A stretch of DNA of 64,000 bases from Nymphaea colorata (lineage: Eukaryota; Streptophyta; Magnoliopsida; Nymphaeales; Nymphaeaceae): NCBI RefSeq assembly GCF_008831285.2, contig NC_045151.1, positions 7,579,682-7,643,681 of the forward strand, given 5' to 3'. The translations under genes were made by a program, and so were the position numbers. The notes beneath the pieces are model-generated. The model had not been told where the DNA came from, ran no database searches, and saw nothing but the letters and a program-made list of their open reading frames with translations. This document shows, piece after piece, positions 11,501 to 22,439 of the stretch (position 1 is the first letter of the stretch; every line of letters begins with the position of its first letter).

Positions 11501-12827
11501 TTTTCTTCCTTGGATTTGTGTTTTCTTTTTCCTAAGCCCAAAGATTTGCGGCTTTAAGCCATAAACTTGTAGTTGTTGTTTCGGATAATGAGTATGCCGG
11601 TTCACCCTTCTATGTACAGGCACATGATAGCGAGTGATGTCATGGATTTCAAATGTCACATTTGGAAATCATAATCTGCCTTCTTGTATCTCAGTTATTT
11701 GATTTTATTCTTATTTGGTTTTGACTTTGTTTCTTCAAAAAATATGTGAACTGTTGTCATCAGTGTTGTCAGATTCTATTCATCGGCAAGAAAATAAGCA
11801 ACAAAAGTTAGTTTTTTCTAATTGAAAAAAAATATTTTCATATAGTAAATGATATTTTAAAATTAACACATTGTACCTCTTCAGTCGATCGTAGAGTCGA
11901 ATCGGTTTGCCTCCATTAATGCACATCAGCCGTTTCAATCCACTCTTAACAGCAACGGTTAGATTGGACAGGGCATGTTTATCTTCTTCTCATTATAAGC
12001 CAAGTACAGTCCAATGTTGTCGATGTCGTTATTGAAGGTGAACTGTTTCACAATAATGTATTAATCCGTCGTTATGTGTACATTTAAATAATATAAAACC
12101 CAATATTAAATGTATTGAAACAACATGAATATCAATCATTTTAAGAATAGACACGCGTACATTGGTGACGAACACGTGCTAAAAATACCAAATACATTAG
12201 TTGTAACAAGTTTTTGGGTAGGACATAATTGTACAATCCAAAAAGAGAGAGAGAGAGAGAGAGAGTGAGAGTATGTACAACACAATTCAATTGTATAAGA
12301 TTTGTAAAAAATGCCCTACTTTGTACAAATAAAATAAAAATGTATATGTGTGTGTGTGTCATCTTTGCACGGTGGATATGCTAAACTAAGTTTCTTTGTG
12401 TTGTTGCAAAGAAAAATTGAAAGTTTTAAGAATTTATAGTATCAAATTTTGGGTCCACAAAATTTAATCTATAGGTTTTTCATGGTTTTTTGGCTAGGCT
12501 ACGTGTATACTCATCATTGAGTTTTATTAGATTGTGCCTAAATCACAGAAAGACAGTTGCAAAAAATATCATTTATGATGCATAATTTAAGACTATATAA
12601 TTAGTAAACAATATATATATATATATATACATGCATGCAAATGGATGTTTGAATGGAAAAAAATGTAAACTAATATTGGATGACACAAATATCCGTTTCA
12701 TTTTTCTTGTTATTTTTCTCGAGATCACGTTGAATTCAACAGTCATTGAAGTTAAAATCCTCCAGTCAACTCCATCTAACCGGAGCAGTTTGATAAGTTG
12801 AGTGGGCGAAATAATAGGATCCATAAA

Positions 12828-12864
<37 letters not shown>

Positions 12865-14100
12865 AAAAAGTTGGACCCGGACCTCTAAATTTTGGGTGGC
12901 AGCCTTGACCCATTAAAAGGTTTTATTTTCAAAATGAAGGGCAGATATATTGCTACTGTGGTAGGCTTCACCGTTTCTGCCAAATGTTTGACTCATTGAA
13001 AGAGAGAGAGAAAGAAAGAGCAGTGCTTTGTCTGAAGAGGAGGACAGAGAGCTCCAAGAACGAAGCAAAATGCCCGTCTCCACTCTGCTCCGCTCTGCGC
13101 ACACGCTCTCTCTCTTTAATCGGCATAGAGAGAGAGAAACCCACTCACGAGGAACACCAGAATCTCTCCCTTTCCCCAGCAGATAGCCTTTTAATTCAAG
13201 CTTTTAACACCCATTCTCTCTCCGACAGTGACGAAAATGCCCTCGTTTTTTTTTGTTTCTTTTCGTTCCGAAAAGCATTCTATTTTAAACTTTAATTCCT
13301 GCTTTGCCCTCCTCTTGGTCTTGTAATAAGAAGTCTTAGGCGGTTGAATTATCGGAAGCTGCCGGACAGCTCGTTGCTCGTCCTTCATTCGGTTATAAGA
13401 CAGAGACTGCCTTTGTCTTGGATAATGTACGTGGTCTTCTTCATCTTTTCGTATGGCGCCGGAAAGACGTTTTTCATGAATTCTATTTTAAGGTGAAATT
13501 CTTCAATTTTAACACAACAAATACAAAAGTTCCATGCTTACATTGATTTTTATAAGTCTTTTAAAATACATCTTTGTTAATCTGACAGCTCATGGTCATG
13601 ATGCTTCAACCAACGCGGCCGAGGGCGGTGCAATCTGGCTAAGTGCCAAGGCTAATCTTATGACCAGTCTCGTCTAGAGGGTAGTACTCGAGGTCTGAAT
13701 TTCATGACTGTAATCAAATCTGAGAGGTGCGATTAGAAGAGTTGAATTTGTCTCTAGTACCTTTGGGGATTTCATAAGGTGAGGTTACTCTAGCTGCGAG
13801 GTTCTCTTCATTGATGAAGTTGAGTACCTCGTCATCATATATCCATTGTGTGTCCAACCTCAAAATTATTTCACTCATTAATCTCGTATCCCTAGCTCAA
13901 CTTCTATCTTTCCAATTCATGGGTTTAATCTATTATCCAATTAAGATATATGAGCCATCTCCTATTCTGGATTTAGATTCCCTATCTAAATTATTTTCAG
14001 TTATAGATTAACAATTACAAATCATCGTCAGATCTGAATTTGGATTATTTCGAGAATTAGCTAGCCTTCTCCTATCTGAATTTAGAATTTATTTTCCCAA
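11500..14100. other. Intergenic spacer with GA, TG and TA runs
   Basis: No gene is supported. Simple repeats: (AG)n about 12244-12265, (TG)n near 12350-12360, (TA)n about 12610-12629 and 12833-12862. The part 12.95-13.45 kb is richer in GA/CT runs and GC and resembles a promoter or leader, but no credible coding frame follows on either strand. Confidence 0.5.
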
Positions 14101-14530
14101 ACAGATCGCAGATCACCAAATTCAAGGTCCCTTAATTTAAGTTCATCTGAATTTCGATCCCATTCCAAATTTATTTCAGACAAATTCACATCAATTTCAA
14201 ATCATTTTCAGATCAATTTGCATAAATTTCCAATTAATGAAAAGGATTTTCAAAAACAATTTCATCAATTTTTCGATAAACTGTTTGTAAACAGATTTCT
14301 TCAACGACTGTCCCTCGATTTTCAAAATAATTTCAAATACATTCTAGTGGAATTTCATTTGAATTTCAAGTCACTTTCAAATCAATTTCACTTGATCTTC
14401 AAGGTAATTTCAATCCTACCTTGAACTCCATTAAATTTCATCAAATCAAATTTGAATTCTAGGTGCTTTTTAAAATGAATTCAAATTTATTTCGATCTCA
14501 TTGAATTTCATTAAATGTCTCATTTGAGTG
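14100..14530. repeat. Degenerate AT-rich tandem motif (TTTCAAATCA-like)
   Basis: Variants of a roughly 12-15 base motif around AATTTCAAATCAATTTC recur along this stretch without fixed spacing. It looks like decayed low-complexity or satellite-like DNA. The short open frames here are made of the repeat itself. Confidence 0.5.
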
Positions 14531-14619
14531 TATTTTCTTAAAATTCTCGTTTTGCACCTCTATTCATGCTCCCCAAGCTAATTTTTTCTCTCTTTTTCTT
14601 AAAATTTTTATTGACATGA

Positions 14620-17146
14620 CAGCCAAACATTGGTAAAAAGTCTTATCGACACTGACATGAACGTCGATAAAATCTTGATTGTCCTCAATGTCGCTAATAT
14701 ATTTATCGAGGCAATTTCAAGAATATTTATTATTTTTTCCCCTAATCCACGAATGACATAATTAGTTCCAAAAATTGAAAGTATATGTACAAATATTAAC
14801 TGCTTAGATGTTGAACGTATCAGACTAAACATTTACATGTTCATAAACCGAACAAATATATACAACAAATGCTTGAAGTTACACATATTACACCACAATT
14901 GAATAACTGAAGTTCAAAGTTACAAAAACATGAACACAAATTGCTCCCACAATAATATCATTATTGAGGTAGAAATCATGTATATATTGGTGACGTTGGC
15001 ATGCTTACACTGAATATTAAGAAAACACATTAGGACGATCAAGAATGAAATTTAACAAATAAAACTAATGACATAAATTTAAACATTACGCAACTAAAAT
15101 TGCTAAGGCGTTGTGCTATAAATTGAGCAACTTGACCTTGAAATTCTTGGAATTGTTGTTGATATTGAAGAAACTAGGATTCAAGAATGGAAACTTTATT
15201 CTCCAATAGTGCATTTTCTTTTTTTAAGGCACATGTGATGCTCGTGTTAGAGGACAGACCAAACTCAGAAGGACTGACACTAAGCCCTATATTCATACTC
15301 TACCATGTCTTCCCTATCTCATTATCCAGGAGTAGATATCATTACTTTCTGGTATATCTTGTGTTCCTTCAGGCAACATTTGGAGTTGTTCTTTTAGTTA
15401 ATCCCTAAACATAATGAAATATATTATGAATAATATAATTATTTGTGGCTGTTGAGATAGAAGAATATAATTGTTCGAGTGAGACTCATAATGACAATAG
15501 TTGGTTTAAGGGTTTGAGTAGTTTGAGTTCTGACAATAACCCTTGGATGTTTTTGACAACTATTTCTGATGCACATTCATGTGAAATTCTTCTCTTCATG
15601 TTATCTTCAACAAATATATGTTTGTACAAAGCCATTACATGTGGTGTGATCATAGACATCTTTAGTTGTCTAAGTGAGGACTCTCATACAAGGATATCTC
15701 ATTCTTCAAGTCACTATTGCATTATGTGCGATAGCAAAGTCGAATAATTGTTTACACCAATTACATTTTCTAAATTGTTTCTTCTTTTCATAATCAACTT
15801 CGATTATCCATCATGTAATAGGCTTGCACAAGCAACTTCAATATGGTCAACTACCCATATTGTGAATACTATATTTTAACCATTTGGTTTCCAATTCATG
15901 ACAATTAATACCCGTTGGGTAGCTTGTCATGCAATCTTTCGAAGAAGTACCTACACAATTTATTTCGATAATCCTACATCATTCAAAAAAACGTCATAAA
16001 ATGACTGTTGAACATATATGTAACTCAAATATCATATTATCCTTAATTCAATGATAATTTACAAATGAACAGTTGTACCATTTAACAATAAAACATGTTA
16101 CTTAATTCATAAATGAAGCTACATGTCAAATGGTTCAAGAAGATTATAAGTCCTTAGTCATTCAAACAATTTGTTGAATACATGGTGGGTGGGTAAAAAG
16201 GCTAAGGACCGGAAACATTCAAACATCATAAAATGCATTAAAATAACAATTAATCGTTGTAACATTTTGTAACTAAGTTCATGTGTAGTAGAATTAGACA
16301 TGTTCAAAGTATGATGCCATAATTAGATCAACATGTGCCAAAATCTGGTGAAGACAATAATTGGAAGAAAATTAGGGTTTTTATGTTGTGTTGGATATTT
16401 CATGCAATTAATATATCGAATCAAAAGTACTAAGCTCAATACATTCAAATACTATCGAAAAAACGGTGAAATCTCATCGAAAATTCTGGTATATATCCTA
16501 AAACAATGTCATAATCTAAAACCATTCACAAATAAAAAAAATTAACATTAAGATGGAAAAACCTACTTTTTGTTGTTTAGCATCCAAAATCAATAAAGAA
16601 TGCTTGAAGTCACTGAAAAACTGTGGTAGTCACCAATGGGAAGAAATGAGAAAAGAAAAAAAATAAAAAGAAGAAGAAAAGAGAAGAAGGACTCGAGCAT
16701 ATTTGAGAAGTCAAAGAAGCCTTTACCAACGCATGAAAAGTGTCGGTAAAGGTTCTACTTAAATACGTCGGTGAAAGTATTGCGATAATTGTCACTGACA
16801 TGCAATAGATGTCGGTAAAAGCCTTATTAGTGACATTTTTGTTAAATGTGTCATTGAAAGGGCACTTATACAGACGCGATGGTAGGATGTCGGTAATTCT
16901 TTACCAAAAAACACTTTCACAGACGCGAGCTGTACACGTGTTGATGAAAAGTAGTTGTTTACCGACGTCCTAAATGTGGTCGTCGATAAAAGATGAATTT
17001 CAACAATTTTTCCCTATACGTGTCAGTTATGATTTGTGGCAACGTTTGACTCCTGACATCGATGGAACGTGATCTTCACTGACAAGATGACCTGGACATC
17101 GGTAAAAATGTGCTTTCACCAAAGTTTGAATCCGCTTTTTTCAGTG
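14620..17146. mobile_element. Degenerate CACTA (En/Spm)-like DNA transposon region
   Basis: The right part carries many direct and inverted copies of a GTCGGTAAA/ACCGACGT motif (near 16740, 16767, 16809, 16887, 16960, 17096), the sub-terminal repeat pattern typical of CACTA elements. The right edge is TTTTTTCAGTG (17136-17146), the inverse of CACTGAAAAA, which also occurs at 16611. The left part has weaker copies (TTGGTAAAAAG, TCGATAAA near 14630-14670). The three bases flanking the two CACTG ends differ (AGT and ATT), so no clean target duplication is shown. Either one old element with internal decay or a small one (16611-17146) next to a relic is possible. Confidence 0.4.
15090..15960 (-). 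pseudogene. Decayed TNP1/Ptta-like CACTA transposase fragment
   Basis: The minus strand, read across stops, gives pieces that resemble the plant Ptta/En/Spm accessory transposase: a stretch around FDFAIAHN near 15.73 kb, an SVSPSEFG-like block near 15.27 kb (the family often shows GLGPTPSxLFG), then a helical tail ENALLENKVSILES followed by a Gln-rich coiled coil (15.2-15.1 kb). The order fits the family's C-terminal half. Many stops break it. The assignment rests on weak motif resemblance. Confidence 0.3.
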
Positions 17147-17159
17147 ATTTCTCATTCTT

Positions 17160-17375
17160 TTTCCTCTCTCTCTCTCTGTCTTGCTATTATTTGTCTCTAC
17201 TTCCTTTTCCCAAATCCTTTTTCCTTCTCTTCGTTTTATTTTCCCCTTGTCCTCCTCCTTTCTTCTTCCTTTTGCTCTGTTCTTTCTTTTGTTTTTTTGT
17301 TCCTTTCCTCTTTTTTATCTCATTCTCTTTTTCCTCATATGTTCCTCCTTTTTCCTCATCTTTTTTGTTAAACTA
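17160..17375. repeat. Pyrimidine-rich low-complexity tract
   Basis: About 215 bases are almost wholly C/T on the plus strand, so all three plus frames are open with Phe/Ser/Leu-rich translations. These are compositional, not genes. Confidence 0.8.
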
Positions 17376-17829
17376 GCAAGACAAATTAAGAGAATGAGAA
17401 GTGTATGGAGAATAGATTGTAGAAATGAGAGTTCTTTTTCATTATCATGTAATGCTCTTAAAATACATGAGAAGATAAGCGATAAGGAAAAAATGAACAA
17501 TAAAGAAAATTTCACAAATTGTAGATTTGGACGTTATAAAGATCTATCTAAACAGATCCTACCAATGGTAAATTCATTCCACAAATTTAGAAGATAATCA
17601 ACGCAAACTTTAACTCTCCCCTTCAAGTTGGTACTCATGGATTTGTGAGTGTCAACTTGCTTCTAAGCTGTAGGAAGGCTTCTCGTCCTAAAGCTTTGGT
17701 AAAGGTGACGACAACTTGTTGAGTTAAAGGAACAAAAAGAGTTTGGATCTCTTTGCTTTGAATCCTTTCTCTAACCAGATGGCAATCTATTTCTGTGTTT
17801 TATCATTTCATGGAACGCATGATTAGCTG

Positions 17830-18250
17830 TTATATGTATGGCGGCTTGGTTTTCACAATACAACTCATTTGGTTCATGGTGATGAAATCCCAAATCGTGT
17901 AAAAGGGCTTCAACCAAATGAGTTCACATGCAGTTATGGCCATAGACCTATATTTTGCTTCTGCAAAAGATTTAGACACGGTCGCCTGCTTTTTGGTCTT
18001 CCAAGTAATTGGACTTTGGTCGATCATAGTACAAAAACTACTTGTGCATTTTCTGGTCATGGAGCATGAGTCCCAATCCGAGTCTATCCTTTTAGATGAA
18101 TTGACCCTTGAGATGATAATGTAACTCCATAGCTTGTTGTTCCTTTTAAATAGCTCAATAATTTGTTCATTGCTTCTAGCTTGCAGTTCCTTTTAAATAC
18201 CTCAATAATTTGTTCATTGCTTCTCGATGTGGAAGTTGGGGCTTATTCAT
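17830..18250 (-). pseudogene. copia RNase H C-terminal part, broken
   Basis: The frame 18060-17830 contains the SPITWKTKKQATVSKSFAEAKYRSM segment in altered form (the family has WKSKKQxTVSRSSAEAEYRA), followed by CELIWL. Glu of the usual AEAEY is Lys here, so a conserved acidic residue is lost. A 47-bp tandem duplication (18131-18224), not a multiple of three, shifts the frame upstream. Confidence 0.75.
18131..18224. repeat. 47-bp tandem duplication within copia pol
   Basis: The 47 bases at 18131-18177 are repeated directly at 18178-18224 with three differences. The length breaks the reading frame of the host copia element. Confidence 0.85.
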
Positions 18251-18640
18251 AAACTAACTTAGAGTATGGACCCTATGCACAATATCTGGCCTAGTTATCG
18301 TTAGATATATAAGTTTGCCGACAATCTTTCTATATGGGGTTGAATCCTTTATCTCTTCTCCGATTTCATTGTCCAACTTCAAGTGTTGTTCCATAGGTGT
18401 TTCAGATGGTTTCGCTCCTATGTACCCTACTTCATGAAGAATATTGAGAATGCATTTCTTTTGAGACATACATATACCTTTGTTAGAACGAACTATTTCG
18501 ATTCCCAATATGTGCATTGCTTCCCTAGATCTTTCAATTTGAATTTCTTATTCATGAGATGCTTGAAGCTATTGATTTCATACAAATCATCTCCTGCAAT
18601 ATTAATGTCGTCTACATATACTACGAAAAATAAGTGACCC

Positions 18641-18832
18641 TATAACAACCCGACCCACTCCCAGGCTCGGGCCCCTGGTTCGACGAATCCCAACCTGCCC
18701 CCCTAACAATTTCGGTTCCAACCCTGAAAAGGCTAGGAACCAGGACAATCATCTCATTAATGGTCCCCCTTTATAAGCCCTTGAAGATTCCTCATAATCT
18801 TCAATACGGAACTAAACATTTGGGGCGTTACA
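18641..18832 (-). repeat. TRIM 3' LTR
   Basis: 192-bp direct repeat, nearly identical to the copy at 18900-19091. Its distal end carries TA where the other copy has TG (plus strand). Confidence 0.85.
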
Positions 18833-18899
18833 ATCCATCCCCTTTAAGGCACACACGTCCACGCGTGTGGGACCCTAGGTCCGAGTGTTGAAACTACTC

Positions 18900-19091
18900 T
18901 GATACAACCCGACCCACTCTCAGGCTCGGGCCCCTAGTTTGACGGATCTCAACCCGCCCTCTTAGCAGTTTCAGTTTCAACCCTGAAAAGGCTAGGAACT
19001 AGGACAATCATCTCATTAATAACCCCCCTTTATAAGCCCTTGAAGATTCCTCACAATCTTCAATATGAAACTAAACATTTGGGGTGTTACA
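18900..19091 (-). repeat. TRIM 5' LTR
   Basis: 192-bp direct repeat with TG..CA ends. On the minus strand it runs directly into a TATCAGAGT segment, so a few bases between LTR end and primer site seem to have been lost. Confidence 0.85.
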
Positions 19092-20107
19092 TACCCTTGC
19101 TTGTAACTTTGGAAAATGATGAATAGTCTGCCTTGGATTGTGAGAACCCCTGTCAACTTGAAGAATCAATTACAGGATGATTATTTGAGTCCATAGATAG
19201 ACTTATTCAATCGACATACTAACCCCTTCTCCTCTTGTCGAGTGAATCGTAGAGAGTGTTGCATATATACTTCTTCATCAAACAGTGCAAGAAGGCATTG
19301 TTGATATCTACTTGAAATATGCTAGTTTTGGATTGCGGTCACTGCAAGTAAGCATCGAACAGTAAATAACTTGGCAAATGGAGCAAATATCTCATTGTAA
19401 TTAACACATTCTATTTGTGTGTAACCTTTGACCACAAGACGGGCTTTGTACTGTTCAACGGATCCATCTAATTGATATTTGACTTTGTAAACCCAAGACA
19501 TCCAATGGAAACTTCTTTGAAGAAGACTTGGTCACCGTCCAAGTATGATTGGCTTCTAGTGCATCAATTTTAGCCTTCATACTTTGCGCCACTTGGAATC
19601 TTGCATGGCTTGGACAAAGGAATATGGTTCATTGTGTTCTAGTAGGGTGGTGGTGAAACATTTATAATTGGTAATCAAATTTGTGACATCAAGCTATGAT
19701 GAAATAGGATAATGAGTGCAATTGCTTTTGTTGGAGCCATCACATAACAAATGATTGAAGCTATGGGACTTGAAATCCTTGAGGCACATGTGTGCTTGTT
19801 TGGGTCTACTAGACCGGTGAAGTGGAGTGGACTGGACTGGATGGACTGAGTATCATGGTGGGTGGCGGGTTCAGTTTGGTATGGCACCAATAGAGGTTGA
19901 GAGCAATGGGGTGAATCGCATCCACTCGGCTTAGATGGAGGAATGATGTCGTCTGATTGATTGAGAACTTGTGAATCAAGGTGGCTCGAGGACAAATCAT
20001 GGTCGCTTTCTATTTGATCATTGAAAGGTAGAGGCAGAACTATCCTATCATCTCTATCATTGATGCTTTCGTTCTTGTATGGAATATAATTTTCACAAAA
20101 TTGTACA

Positions 20108-20900
20108 TCATTTAATTTTCAAGGTCATATACTTTATAAGTAGATTGACCATATAGGTATCTGACAAACACACACCTCCTTGCACATACATCAAACTTGT
20201 TTGTTTTGTGAACATTGTATGCATAGCAAAGGCAGCCAAACACTTGTAAATGTTTAGAGTTTGGGACTCTTTTGTATAAAACTGTGTAGGAAGTTTATTG
20301 TGTAAAACATTAGAGGGCCTATTAAGAATGTAGGCGATTGTAGTAATGCTTCGCCCCCAAAACTTAATAGGTAGTTTTGCTTGAAAAATCAATACATGAG
20401 CTATATTAAGAAGATCTTGATGTTTGTGTTCCACAACACCATTTTGTTGTGGTGTTCAAACACAACTATATTGACGATTAATTCCCTTTTCTTGCAAAAA
20501 TAATTGCATTTCATTTGAAAAAAATTCAGTTCCTTTGTCACTTTTAGTGACCTTGACAAGTGTTTGCAATTAGTTTTATATGGGTGCGATAAAGTTTCTT
20601 ATCATGGTAAAAGCTTGTGATTTGTGCCACATAAGTTAAATCCAAGTTGACCTGAAAAAGTCGTCAACTATGGTAAAAAAAAAATAGTGACCAACAATTA
20701 AAGGAGAAGTTTGGTAGCCTCCCCATACATCACAATGGATCAAATCTAAGGGTGCATGAGTAGGAATATTGCTATTAGGGAAAGGAAGCCTATTATTTTT
20801 AACAATTAAACAAATGTCAACAGAGAATCATAAGAATCAATAAAATTCGAATTTGAATCCAACGCGAAGGTGCCAAGGGGGTGCTTTGGAAGAGGAGGCA
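20108..20900 (-). pseudogene. copia integrase C-terminal region, broken
   Basis: The frame 20434-20108 includes HVLIFQAKLPIKFWG and ITTIAYILNRPSNVL, matching the copia integrase segment (RALxFQAxLPxxFWGE..TAxYLINRxPS). Upstream to about 20.9 kb, weaker integrase-core resemblance is visible across stops. The usual conserved catalytic acidic residues cannot be placed in one frame. Confidence 0.75.
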
Positions 20901-21179
20901 TTGATGGCTGGTGCTGGAGAACAATGACGTATAATCCATTCTTTAGTTTACCAGTTCCAATCATAATCATGAAGCGACAGTCTTGCAATTCATAAAGATC
21001 ATCATTAAACACAACACTATATCTTGAATCAACTCAAAGTTTGGATATTGAGATAAGGTTATAGGCAAATTCAAGAACATAAAGAACATTCTTTAACATG
21101 AGGCTAGGCAAGACGTGAACATCTCCAATGTGAGTGACTTGGATGTGTGTTCCATTGGGTAGGCTAACATGTGGGTATT

Positions 21180-21290
21180 TGAAGGCTTTCCCTTGATGAA
21201 GATTTGAAAGTGTGTTTGTTATGTGGTGGGTGGCTCCTGTATCTAAAATCCATGATCGGTCTATGGTCAGGCATGAAGTAAAGAATAGGG
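21180..21290 (-). pseudogene. copia protease segment with intact active-site motif
   Basis: The minus strand reads SWILDTGATHHIT, the aspartic protease signature of Ty1/copia; the Asp-Thr-Gly core is unaltered. The following residues (HVSLPNGTHIQVTHIGDVHV) also match the family. It sits between the gag zinc knuckle and integrase, as expected. Confidence 0.8.
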
Positions 21291-21297
21291 TGTTACC

Positions 21298-22110
21298 TCA
21301 TAGTTTCACTTTAGGTTCATTAGTGCCTTGCTTTGATGTATCCACAAATTGAAGAAACTTTTTGAACAACTTGGCATTGGATTCGGTAGCAGTTGAGGAT
21401 CCCATGGGCGTGGTCGATGCATTAGGAGGACCCGACCTGTTCGGAAAACCAACAATGAAGTAGCATTTGAACTTCACATGTCCAATTTTTTCCACAGTGC
21501 TCACATTTCACCCGAGTCTTCCCTTTATCTCTGACTTGAGAAGTGATGCTCCCTTGAGTTTGCATGGCAAGGGCAGAAACCTTCTCATTGTGTTGAATAA
21601 GGTTCACGTCTCGTTGTTTTTCTCCTTGTACGAGAAGAGAATATGCTTTAGCAATGGTGGGAAGAGGTTCCGTGAACAAGATTTGGCTTCGAATTGCTGC
21701 ATAGCTGTCCTTAAGTCCCATTAAGAACTGAATGAGCTGTAATTGCTGTTGGTGAGTAGCCATTGCCTTTCTTGAACCGCATGAACAATGAGGGATAGAG
21801 ATGTATTGTGCCAACTCGTCTCATAATCCCTTCAACTTAGTATAATATACAACAATTGATGCTTGTTGCTGCTTACAATTAATTATTTGATACTAAATCT
21901 AATATACTCGTGGCCCATTAGATTGGGTAAATCGAGCTTGGAGATCCTTCCAAACTATTGCGGCACTGTGAGCATAAATCATACTTGCCGACAAGTCTTT
22001 ATGAATGGAATTGATAATCAATGATTCGACCAAATTGTTGCATCGTTCCCGTGCCACCTTTAAGGAGTGAGGGCTCTTAGGTTTAGGAATAGATTCATCC
22101 ACGAACCCGA
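21298..22110 (-). pseudogene. copia gag, frameshifted in the zinc knuckle
   Basis: Pieces 22102-21899 (NLVESLIINSIHKDLSASM, WKDLQARFTQSNGPR) and 21814-21422 (QLIQFLMGLKDSYAAIRSQIL, LLVQGEKQR) match copia gag. The zinc knuckle is split: CEHCGK lies in one frame and GHVKFKCYFIVGFP in the next, joined at a run of six A on the minus strand. One extra A would explain the shift. Confidence 0.82.
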
Positions 22111-22153
22111 ATTTGTTTTTAACGTTGAGTGCATGGTCATGGCTCTACACCAC

Positions 22154-22379
22154 AGCATCATGTGGTTATCTCATGTTAGAACTTGGGAAACGAGGGGTGT
22201 GCCAGGCCCATCCGAATGAATGATATATGTAATATGGGTTGGTGGGAGTTGGCACTTGGCCCTTCCAGCTTGTATGTAGTGCCTACACCAAACTTGTATG
22301 CACCTTTTTCACTTGTACGCGAGCACCATCAAAGCAACTTCATTAATTAACCTGGAAAAGTAAAGTAGAAATGCTTGTG

Positions 22380-22439
<60 letters not shown>

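Larger units (their letters stand above)
18641..19091 (-). mobile_element. TRIM (terminal-repeat retrotransposon in miniature), 451 bp
   Basis: Two direct repeats of 192 bp (18641-18832 and 18900-19091) flank only 67 bp. On the minus strand each repeat begins TGTAAC(A/G)CCCC; the plus-left copy ends TTATA where TTACA is expected. The short interior has a GTATCAGAGTAG sequence resembling the initiator tRNA-Met primer site and a purine-rich AAAGGGGATGGAT before the second repeat. Five-base target duplication: GACCC left and TACCC right (or ACCCT on both sides if the ends shift by one base). It lies in copia reverse transcriptase and carries no coding frame, so it would have needed enzymes from other elements. 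Confidence 0.85.
18250..19990 (-). pseudogene. copia reverse transcriptase, interrupted by the TRIM
   Basis: The 5' half (19990-19092) shows, across stops and shifts, pieces matching copia RT: EPYSFVQAMQDSKW, a VYK-type region near 19.48 kb and an LDV-type region near 19.3 kb, ending in ADYSSFSKVTSKG. The 3' half (18640-18254) resumes in frame with HLFFVVYVDDINIAGDDLYE, which carries the YVDD catalytic motif, and continues to LGIEIVRSNKGICMSQKKC and the ITRPDI segment leading to RNase H. The 451-bp insertion at 18641-19091 separates the halves. Confidence 0.82.
17380..22153 (-). mobile_element. Ty1/copia retrotransposon, minus strand, broken and host to a TRIM insertion
   Basis: Fragments of gag, protease, integrase, reverse transcriptase and RNase H follow in the Ty1/copia order on the minus strand. 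Next to gag, the minus strand reads TGGTGTAGAGCC (22152-22141), a decayed form of the initiator tRNA-Met primer site. A polypurine tract (AAGGGGAGAGT, about 17622-17612) follows RNase H, with 3' LTR-like sequence beyond it (about 17611-17380). I could not match a 5' LTR upstream of the primer site. Frames are broken many times. Confidence 0.8.

Noticed and set aside
16611-17146. A complete small CACTA element with exact ends
   Set aside because: The CACTG ends pair, but the three flanking bases differ (AGT and ATT), so it is described only as part of a degenerate CACTA-like region.
17069-17597. Overlapping plus-strand frames rich in Phe, Ser and Leu
   Set aside because: They come from a pyrimidine-only tract that is open in all three frames.
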